Source: JBNRMR01 sp050942895
GTDB taxonomy: Bacteria; Bacillota; Clostridia; Christensenellales; UBA1750
Reading direction: 5' to 3'
Length of the DNA stretch: 53,299 bases
NCBI GenBank assembly: GCA_050942895.1
Contig: JBMNOE010000018.1
Span: 1-53,299, forward strand
Below the pieces are notes generated by a model, which worked only from the letters and a program-made list of their open reading frames with translations, was not told the origin of the DNA and did no database searches. This document shows positions 43,418-50,446 of the stretch, one piece after another. Each line of letters starts with the position of its first letter. Position 1 is the first letter of the stretch. The position numbers and the translations under genes were made by a program.

Positions 43418-45634
43418 TCATTTCATCGCCATTATATTTTCGTTGAAAACCTTGCTTGAAATCAGCTTGCCCTGCGGTGAGAACAGCTTCGCTTCGCCAT
43501 GGGCAAAGCTTCCTTTATAGTGGGCAATGCTCCTTATGGCATGGTTTGGGTAATATGTCTTGGCGACGCTGCTGCCGTCGGGCAGATATTCACGGCTACT
43601 CAGCAGCTTGCCCTCCTGATCAAAGCGCGAGTGTTCACCCGTCCTTTTGCCAAGGCTGTAGCCGCCCTTTTGCTTTATGCCGCCGTTTTCATAGCGCCAG
43701 ACCGCCTGACCATGCAGCAGGAAGCGGCCGTCATCGGCCATGCCGGCTGAATATTCGCATTTTAGCTGTCCGTTTTTATAATATTCCTTATACTCTTGCA
43801 CTTCCAGCATTTCTCTTGCCGAGCTTTTGAGCAAAACCTCATCGCCGGGACAGGCTGATTCCGGAGCAAGCAGCCACGCCTCGTTAAATGTAAAGTGCAG
43901 ACAGGGATGGACATTTGTGGCAATTATGTGTATCAGCCCATCCGGCGACTGGCGGCTGACGCTGTAGCCGATCGTGGAAGCGCCGCCAAAAAGATGCGGC
44001 TGCTTTTTACGGTGCTGGGCGCCCCAAAGGCTCTTGATCGTCCAGTTTTCGCCCTCGTCCGAGGAATAGGCCACATACGATCCCCAACGCTCCTCCGCGG
44101 CGGGCCTTTCGCCCTGCTTGTTTTGGAAATCCCCGCACATCATCAAAAGACCGCTCTTTAGCCTGATTATGCAGGGTCTCTGGCCGGATGAAAGGGCCGC
44201 GAACGGGGTTTTTGAAACCTCCCATGTGTCGCCGCCGTCGTATGACACCGCCTTGGGCATATAGCCGTCGATATCGGAGTTTTTCCCGCCCATTGCCAGA
44301 ATTCCGCCGCCTTTAAGCTCAACCGCAGTACTGTGCCTGCCCGCGGTGCGCCCCTTGGGGTTTTCCCAGTTTATGAGGTCCTTAGAGCGCCAAAGCACGC
44401 TGGACGCGCCGACGTCCGAATCGCAGGTCAGGTAATAATAGCCATCCTTTGCCTTAAACGCGGTGTTCACAGGCTGGGCCACAACATGCTCCGCCTTTTC
44501 GGTAAATTTCGGGAACACAACAGGCTCAAATGTCTCGCAGCTATCGGTGCTTTTTACATATTGAAATGGATGGGCGCTTTCATACTTTGGCCAGCCCCAG
44601 AAATGATAGACTGCACCATCATCATCGGTGAACATTGACGGAGCGTGGTCGTTCACGCCCACCGCGTTTATGATCATCTCCGGCTCCTCCCACTCATCGC
44701 AGCCGAAGGGCAGCCTCACCCACGCAAGGCCGGACTCCGCGTCATACTCATGGTAGGTGGAATATATGGAAACCAGCAGGTCGCCGTTTGGTGCGGCGGC
44801 AAAGCCCGGAGAATGGTGGTGGTTCCTGAAAAGCGGGTCCAGCCCGGCAGTGACGATATCCTCATGAGAGGCATTGTCCGGCGGCGCAGGCAATAGATGG
44901 CGCTTTCTAAAGTAGGGCTTTTCCGATGAAAAAGCCGGAACAGGATTTTCCTGGCGAACGCAGGGCGGAAATGAAAAAAGCATGGCCCGCTTGGCATGAG
45001 GCTTTGCAGCCGGCGCTTTCACCACCCGAAAGCCTATATTATGCCGCCCGAAAGGATTTTTATGGTCCTGCTGATCTGCACCGAAGGCAGGAGGCAGCGC
45101 GCAACGCAGCCAGACATCCCCCGTCCATGCGTTGTAATTAACGGGATTGTCCAAAAAGCCGCCCCGTATTATCTTGTTAAGACCGCTGTCCGGACCAGCC
45201 GGGTCTTTCACTTCTGCACCATCTTCCCCCTGCGGGTATGGTTCATACCAATCATAGCACCATTCGCGAAGGTTCAAATCGCACATTCTGTCGATATTCA
45301 GCGCCCTGCTGTTTCTGGCGCAATACTCCCACTCCGCCTCTGTGGGCAGGCGGTAGTTTTCGCCTTCCTTTTCGCTGAGCCAGCGGCAGAAAGCCTCAGC
45401 CTCATGCCAGGTCATGCCTGTGGCAAAGCCGAATACGCCCTCAAACGCAAAAGACCGACCATAGGTCTGCTTGTAAAACTCATCGAAAAGTTCCGCCGAA
45501 ACAGGCTCATGCGCTACTGAAAAGCTGCTCAGATTCACCTCATGCACCGGCAGGCCGTCAGGAGAGCTGTGTATCTCCCCTCCCCCCATCATGAATGTCG
45601 CGGCAGGCACCTTCATCATCTTTATCTTACGCAT
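43418..45634 (-). CDS. Three-part fusion: SUMF1/FGE-like domain, sialidase-like propeller, MORN/YwqK-like repeats
   Basis: The protein has 738 residues. Residues about 1-207 match the formylglycine-generating-enzyme/SUMF1 fold (PAATFMMGG, YRLPTEAEWEYCAR, IIRGGF, NIGFRVVK). The two catalytic cysteines of true formylglycine generators are not in place, so it is probably a binding or non-classical domain. Residues about 240-610 form a BNR/sialidase-like propeller with Asp-box-like repeats (SYDGGDTWEV, SSDEGENWTI, SKDLINWEN). Residues about 612-738 hold MORN/YwqK-type repeats (YKEYYKNGQLKCEY, WRYENGGIKQKGGY, YYPNHAIRSIAHYKGS). No signal peptide is seen. It sits between the aldolase and a glycosidase gene. 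A role in recognising or cleaving a sugar acid is possible. Confidence 0.85.
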   Translation of the reverse strand: MRKIKMMKVPAATFMMGGGEIHSSPDGLPVHEVNLSSFSVAHEPVSAELFDEFYKQTYGRSFAFEGVFGFATGMTWHEAEAFCRWLSEKEGENYRLPTEAEWEYCARNSRALNIDRMCDLNLREWCYDWYEPYPQGEDGAEVKDPAGPDSGLNKIIRGGFLDNPVNYNAWTGDVWLRCALPPAFGADQQDHKNPFGRHNIGFRVVKAPAAKPHAKRAMLFSFPPCVRQENPVPAFSSEKPYFRKRHLLPAPPDNASHEDIVTAGLDPLFRNHHHSPGFAAAPNGDLLVSIYSTYHEYDAESGLAWVRLPFGCDEWEEPEMIINAVGVNDHAPSMFTDDDGAVYHFWGWPKYESAHPFQYVKSTDSCETFEPVVFPKFTEKAEHVVAQPVNTAFKAKDGYYYLTCDSDVGASSVLWRSKDLINWENPKGRTAGRHSTAVELKGGGILAMGGKNSDIDGYMPKAVSYDGGDTWEVSKTPFAALSSGQRPCIIRLKSGLLMMCGDFQNKQGERPAAEERWGSYVAYSSDEGENWTIKSLWGAQHRKKQPHLFGGASTIGYSVSRQSPDGLIHIIATNVHPCLHFTFNEAWLLAPESACPGDEVLLKSSAREMLEVQEYKEYYKNGQLKCEYSAGMADDGRFLLHGQAVWRYENGGIKQKGGYSLGKRTGEHSRFDQEGKLLSSREYLPDGSSVAKTYYPNHAIRSIAHYKGSFAHGEAKLFSPQGKLISSKVFNENIMAMK

Positions 45635-45700
45635 TTTATCCTCATTTCTCTATCGTCAGAATTTTTTGCTCCTATACCAATGAATTAACAGGCCCGAAGC

Positions 45701-46576
45701 TCATTCCTGGGCTAATATCCGCGCGAGTTCATCCCTCAGGCTTTCGTCCAGCGGCATGGCGGGAAGCTTGGGCGGACCGGCTGCGATGCCCTGCAGCTCC
45801 AGCGCAGCCTTGTAGGCGGCGGGAATGCTGGCCAGCCGGCTGATCTCCCGCAGCTTTGTAAGCTTTTCCTGCGCCCCGACGGCTCTTTCCATGTCTCCCG
45901 ATGCCCAGCCCTCGTAGATATCGACCGCCAGCGCGGGGCAGACATTGGCCGTAGCGGCCACAGCGCCCATGCCACCTGCCTCCAGAGTTTTTAGTATCAA
46001 CGAATCCGTTCCCGCATATACGGAAAAATCCATGCCCTCTGTGATATCGATATAGGCTTTTATGGTTTCAAAATTTCCGCTGCTGTCCTTTATTCCGGTT
46101 ATATTGGAAACCTCTGCCAGCTTCCTTGCTGTTTCCGGCAAAATCTGATTTCCGGCCCTTGCGGGGATGTTATAGAGCAAAACCGGTATCGAGACCGCTT
46201 CCGCCACCGCCCTGAAATGTTCGGCAATCTCCTTTTGGCTCAGGGCGTTAAAATATGGCGTTATCACCGAGAGACAGTCTGCGCCGGCCTTTTCCGCCTC
46301 TTTAGAAAGTGCGACAGCCTGGCCTGTGCCCGCTGCACCTGAGCCGATCATCACCGGAACGCGGCCATTCACCTCGTCTATCACGATTTCCATGACCTCG
46401 CTCTTTTCAGCGCCGCTTAGCGAGAAAAACTCGCCGTTTGTGCCAAGTGCAAATATGGCGTGAACACCGTTTGCTATCAGATGATTCACAAGCGCCCTTG
46501 TCGCTTTTTCGTTGACATTCTGCTTATTGTCAAGAGGGGTGAGCATCGCGGGGATTATTCCTTTTAGCTTTAACAT
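45701..46576 (-). CDS. DapA/NanA-family aldolase or synthase
   Basis: The protein has 291 residues and the TIM-barrel fold of dihydrodipicolinate synthase and N-acetylneuraminate lyase. The Schiff-base lysine is K163 in GIKDSSGN and the proton-relay tyrosine is Y135 in LLYNIPAR. The phosphate/carboxylate loop reads GTNGE instead of GTTGE, which is more common in sugar-acid aldolases than in lysine biosynthesis. It follows the DUF1537 kinase by 25 bases. Given the kinase, dehydrogenase and pectinolytic genes, a 2-keto-3-deoxy sugar acid aldolase is more likely than DapA, but this is inference. Confidence 0.85.
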   Translation of the reverse strand: MLKLKGIIPAMLTPLDNKQNVNEKATRALVNHLIANGVHAIFALGTNGEFFSLSGAEKSEVMEIVIDEVNGRVPVMIGSGAAGTGQAVALSKEAEKAGADCLSVITPYFNALSQKEIAEHFRAVAEAVSIPVLLYNIPARAGNQILPETARKLAEVSNITGIKDSSGNFETIKAYIDITEGMDFSVYAGTDSLILKTLEAGGMGAVAATANVCPALAVDIYEGWASGDMERAVGAQEKLTKLREISRLASIPAAYKAALELQGIAAGPPKLPAMPLDESLRDELARILAQE

Positions 46577-46601
46577 AAAGAATTACCGTTCCTTTCTTCG
46601 T

Positions 46602-47720
46602 CTAAGTTTGATGGGCCGAAAGCCTCTCCGATGGGGAGCAAAGCGCGCGGTCTATCTGTAAAATCGCATCTTTGGCGCCGAAGCCGCCCGACTTGCTGAC
46701 GAAGGCGTGGCCCTTTTTCGAATGGGATAGCACCACCCCCGCCATCAATTCCCTCACGGGGATAATCTCCCTTAAATCCATCAGAGCTATTATCTGTTTA
46801 AGGGTGTCGCCGCCGAATACCACCAGCGTCTTGCCCTGCTGCGCATATTCCTTTGCGATCTGCGCCAGTGACTCGCCCACTTTTTTGCGGGCCTCCCGGG
46901 CATTAGTCAGCAATATATCATCGCTGCTCCTGGCCGAAGCGACCATAAGTCTGTTCTCAAAGGGCGGAATATCAAGCTGATATTCTCCGCTGTTAAAATC
47001 AGTGTCGATAAGGTGCAGATTAAAGCCATGGTCAACCGCGTAGCTAATCTGCTCCAATGACGCAGGGTGAAGGCTGCCAGATATGACGGCGTATTCCTCC
47101 GGCGGCGAATATGCCCGCCGTTCCTTCCTTTTAAAGGGCAGCAGCGCAGCCAACTGGGCAGCAAAGCCCGCGCAGCCGGCAGTGGCGGTGATATCGATCC
47201 TCAAAGCCGCTTCCCGCAGATCCTCATTGCTGGATGCATCGATGACTTCAATGCCTGTGCGGTCGGTTTGCTGGGCGATTATCCTGCTGATGCTTGAATA
47301 GCGCGGGGGCGAAAACGGATCCTTCGCAGCATGGCTTTCTTCCAGCGAAACACCGTCCACATACTGAACACCGCCGATGGTCAGCCGTCCGTTGTCCGGA
47401 TAGGCAGGAAGCAAGGGCAGGCTTTCAAGGCCGAGGGCGTCCATGAATGCTGAAAGCTCCGCACCTATATTTCCCCTCATCACGGAATCGAGCTTCTTAT
47501 AAAAGTGGGTGAATCCCTGCTCCTTTGCAGCCTTTGTGATGCCATAAACCGCTTCATAGGCGGCATTTGGGCTGGCGCTTCGGGTGTCCGTGTCGATCAC
47601 GACCACATCCGAGCCGGCGGCCAGCCTGTCCGATACACAGGTTGAAATCCCCTCGTTTGTGAATTGCACGCCTGTATCCAGCGCACCAGTATAATCATCA
47701 GTCACCACCAGCAGCTTCAT
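46602..47720 (-). CDS. DUF1537 four-carbon acid sugar kinase family protein
   Basis: The protein has 372 residues, shorter than many members (about 420-470). The N-terminal domain has VTDDYTGALDTGVQF, and the C-terminal ATP-binding part has LVVFGGDTLKQ and SKSGGFGAKDAI. Characterised relatives phosphorylate D-threonate, L-threonate or D-erythronate, and OiaK phosphorylates 3-oxo-isoapionate. The gene overlaps the PdxA-like gene by four bases (ATGA), the standard kinase-dehydrogenase arrangement. Confidence 0.88.
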   Translation of the reverse strand: MKLLVVTDDYTGALDTGVQFTNEGISTCVSDRLAAGSDVVVIDTDTRSASPNAAYEAVYGITKAAKEQGFTHFYKKLDSVMRGNIGAELSAFMDALGLESLPLLPAYPDNGRLTIGGVQYVDGVSLEESHAAKDPFSPPRYSSISRIIAQQTDRTGIEVIDASSNEDLREAALRIDITATAGCAGFAAQLAALLPFKRKERRAYSPPEEYAVISGSLHPASLEQISYAVDHGFNLHLIDTDFNSGEYQLDIPPFENRLMVASARSSDDILLTNAREARKKVGESLAQIAKEYAQQGKTLVVFGGDTLKQIIALMDLREIIPVRELMAGVVLSHSKKGHAFVSKSGGFGAKDAILQIDRALCSPSERLSAHQT

Positions 47721-48763
47721 GCGCCGCCTCCGGTTGCTTTTCTCGTCATCTGCACAGCCATCTCTATGGCCTCCACCATGCTGCCTTCGTTTGCCCGGCC
47801 TTCCCCGGCCCTGTCAAAGGCTGTGCCATGGTCAACCGATGTGCGGATTATGGGCAGGCCCACAGTCGCGTTCACGCCGCTGACCTGCGAATAGTTTCCC
47901 GCGCCTTCGCCCACCTTAAAGCCCAGCAGCTTAACGGGTATATGCCCCTGATCGTGGTACATGGCCACCACCATGTCGAACTCGCCCGCGGCGGCTCTCA
48001 CAAAAACAGTGTCCGCCGGAAGTGGCCCGAAAACGTTTATGCCCGCCCCCTTGGCTTCCTCGATAGCGGGGATTATATCGCTCGCTTCCTCGGTGCCGAA
48101 AAGGCCGTTCTCGGAGGAATGGGGGTTCAGCCCTGCCACGGCGATACGCGGATTTTCTACGCCCATCTGCCGGCAGGCTTCAAGGCCAAGGCGAATCACC
48201 TTGCCCACCCGTTCCCTGGTGGCCCTTTTACATGCCTGGGCCAGAGAAACATGGGTGCTCACATGGATAACTCTCAGGCTCCCGCTGGTCAGCAGCATGG
48301 CATAGTCCTTCGTGCCGGTAAGCTCCGCAAAAATTTCGGTGTGGCCGGCATATTTGAAACCCGCCATGTGAAGGGCCTCCTTGCTTATGGGCGCCGTAAC
48401 CACCGCCTTAATTTCCCCCGCCAAAGCCAGCTCTATGGCCCGGCGGATATAGCGGAATGAAGCGTCCCCCGCCGCTGCGCTGATTTTTTTATATTCAAAG
48501 CCATCCTCAAGCAGCGCAAGATCCATCAAGTTTATGACATCATCAGACTCAAGGGCATCCGCCGGTTTTTCGCAGATATGTATGCGAAGCTTCAGCCCTG
48601 TCATTCGCAGCGCGTCGCTTACGGCGGCCCTGTCTCCTATAACAACCGGGGTGCAGATTGAGCGAACCTCTTTTAAAGCAAGGGCCTTCACTATCACTTC
48701 CGCGCCTATTCCTGCGGGGTCTCCCTGTGTAATTCCTATTGTTGGCAGCATAATCATCACCAT
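47717..48763 (-). CDS. PdxA-family dehydrogenase (PdxA2-like)
   Basis: The protein has 348 residues. It opens PTIGITQGDPAGIGAEV and has the three metal-binding histidines of PdxA in YAGHTEIF, LNPHSSENG and YHDQGHIP. Canonical PdxA oxidises 4-phosphohydroxythreonine for vitamin B6; the PdxA2 branch, found beside DUF1537 kinases, oxidises D-threonate or D-erythronate 4-phosphate, giving dihydroxyacetone phosphate and CO2. The overlap with the kinase gene points to the second role. It is the first gene of the minus-strand set; its ribosome site is weak (AAAGAAAT) and the start could be any of three close ATG codons. Confidence 0.9.
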   Translation of the reverse strand: MVMIMLPTIGITQGDPAGIGAEVIVKALALKEVRSICTPVVIGDRAAVSDALRMTGLKLRIHICEKPADALESDDVINLMDLALLEDGFEYKKISAAAGDASFRYIRRAIELALAGEIKAVVTAPISKEALHMAGFKYAGHTEIFAELTGTKDYAMLLTSGSLRVIHVSTHVSLAQACKRATRERVGKVIRLGLEACRQMGVENPRIAVAGLNPHSSENGLFGTEEASDIIPAIEEAKGAGINVFGPLPADTVFVRAAAGEFDMVVAMYHDQGHIPVKLLGFKVGEGAGNYSQVSGVNATVGLPIIRTSVDHGTAFDRAGEGRANEGSMVEAIEMAVQMTRKATGGGA

Positions 48764-49074
48764 ATTTCTTTTTCTTTTTTTATTTCTGCGTCTCTTTTTC
48801 TATATATTATAGTTTAACTCCAGTTGAATTCATATGCAATGAACATTTCGCTTCATAATGAAACATTTCTGTAATTTTCGTGCGTAAATTTGACGCCACA
48901 GGCCGGGCATAAGCCGTGGCATCCTCTGGCGCAGGCTGCGCACAGCTCTGCAAATTAGCGTCGGTCACTTGCCGAAGTCCGCGTTTGCGTTTATACTAAA
49001 GCCTGATAAAGGATATAATAGTATGGAAAAATATGCGTAAATATGCAAAAACGAAAAACAGGAGGATAGTAATA
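48764..49074. promoter_or_regulatory. Divergent control region between PdxA-like and GH140-like genes
   Basis: This 311-base region contains no gene. It drives two operons in opposite directions. The plus-strand promoter is listed separately. A hairpin GCCAC/GTGGC lies near 48894-48919. No palindromic operator was found with confidence, although a repressor site is likely here. Confidence 0.45.
48991..49019 (+). promoter_or_regulatory. Promoter of the GH140-GH78 operon
   Basis: TTATAC (48991-48996), a 17-base spacer and TATAAT (49014-49019), 56 bases before the ATG at 49075. The -35 box matches consensus at four of six bases. Confidence 0.6.
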
Positions 49075-50415
49075 ATGAAGAAACCATGGTCATATGGTCC
49101 TTTGGCTGTTTCCCAGAATAAGCGCTATCTTATCAACGGAAGCCGGCCATTTTTCTGGCTTGGCGACACCGCTTGGCTGCTCTTTGAAAAGCTTAGCTTT
49201 GACGAAGCCCGCACGTATCTTGTCAACCGCCGGGATAAGGGCTTTAACGTCATACAGGCGACCCTTGTTCACACCATCCAAGACGAAGGCGAAAACGCGG
49301 TCTGCCCCAGCGGACTGCCCCGGCCCTTCCTTGCAGGCGATTTCTCACGCCCGGATATGGACGGCGGCTACTGGCAGAACGTGGACGCCGTCGTCAAAGA
49401 GGCGGAAAACCTGGGTATATACATGGCTCTTTTGCCCAGCTGGGGCAGCATGGTGAAAACCGGCCGTTTGAACGAAGACAACGCCGAGGGCTACGCCCGT
49501 TTTTTGGCCGAGCGCTACGGCAACTGCGATAATGTGATCTTCTTGCTGGGGGGCGATATTCGCGGCAATGTTGGCTACGATGTTTTTATGAAGCTTGGCG
49601 AAACCCTGAAGTCACTTTGCCCACAGAGGCTGGTGGGCTTCCATCCCTTCGGCCGCACCACATCCTCCTTCTGGTTTGACGACGCCCCATGGCTGGATTT
49701 TAACATGTTCCAGTCCGGCCACAGAAGATACGATCAGATGGACCTTGGCTTATGGGATGATAACACCGCCAAGGAAGGCTTCTTCGGCCAGGATAGCTGG
49801 CGCTATGTCCGCCGTGACTATGAATGCAAGACGAAGCGCCCCACCCTGGACGGCGAACCCTCATACGAGCAGATTCCCCAGGGCCTGCATGACCCCAAGG
49901 AGCCCTATTGGCAGGATCATGACATCCGCCGCTATGCCTGGTGGTCGGTGCTGGAGGGGGCCTGCGGCCACACCTTCGGCCACAACGCCATAATGCAGTT
50001 CTTTGCTCCCCCCAGTGTAAAGGCTTCCTACGGTGTAAAGTCATACTGGTTTGAGGCCCTCCACGATCCGGGCGCGGGGCAGATGGGCCATATGGCAAGC
50101 TTCATGAACGCTCTGGACTTCACAAACGGCGCTGCGGACGAAAGCCTGCTGGCAGATGGACAAAAGGAAAAATATGACAGGGTCAGCGCCTTTGCAGGGG
50201 ATGACTTCGCCGTATTCTACAGCTACACGGGAGACGGGTTCGCAGTCGATCTTTCGTCAAAGGGCTGGCAGTCCATGGATGCCTGGTGGTTCGACCCCGC
50301 CCAGGATACATACAGCTACATCGGCTCATTCCCCGCTGAAAAACACAGCTTCAATCCCACCAAAAAACCCACCGAATGGAACGACTGGATTTTGCTGCTC
50401 AAAAAAACTTCCTGA
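49075..50415 (+). CDS. GH140 apiosidase-like glycosidase (DUF4038)
   Basis: The protein has 446 residues. The barrel has FFWLGDTAWLLFEKL near residue 30. The likely acid/base is D161 in LLGGDIRG and the likely nucleophile is E261 in LDGEPSYE, in the positions used by the Bacteroides GH140 apiosidase, which releases apiose from rhamnogalacturonan II. The C-terminus (about 375-446) matches the small beta domain called a putative collagen-binding domain. GGAGG precedes the ATG at 49075. No signal peptide is present. It is the first gene of an operon with GH78, so it may trim rhamnose- and apiose-containing side chains inside the cell. Related DUF4038 proteins can have other specificities. Confidence 0.85.
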   Translation: MKKPWSYGPLAVSQNKRYLINGSRPFFWLGDTAWLLFEKLSFDEARTYLVNRRDKGFNVIQATLVHTIQDEGENAVCPSGLPRPFLAGDFSRPDMDGGYWQNVDAVVKEAENLGIYMALLPSWGSMVKTGRLNEDNAEGYARFLAERYGNCDNVIFLLGGDIRGNVGYDVFMKLGETLKSLCPQRLVGFHPFGRTTSSFWFDDAPWLDFNMFQSGHRRYDQMDLGLWDDNTAKEGFFGQDSWRYVRRDYECKTKRPTLDGEPSYEQIPQGLHDPKEPYWQDHDIRRYAWWSVLEGACGHTFGHNAIMQFFAPPSVKASYGVKSYWFEALHDPGAGQMGHMASFMNALDFTNGAADESLLADGQKEKYDRVSAFAGDDFAVFYSYTGDGFAVDLSSKGWQSMDAWWFDPAQDTYSYIGSFPAEKHSFNPTKKPTEWNDWILLLKKTS

Positions 50416-50446
50416 ATATATGCTTCTAAGAAAGGATATGCAAAAG

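Noticed and set aside
45701..46576. Lysine-pathway DapA or sialic-acid lyase as a firm assignment
   Set aside because: The GTNGE loop and operon context fit a sugar-acid aldolase better, and no other lysine or sialic-acid genes are present despite the sialidase-like neighbour.
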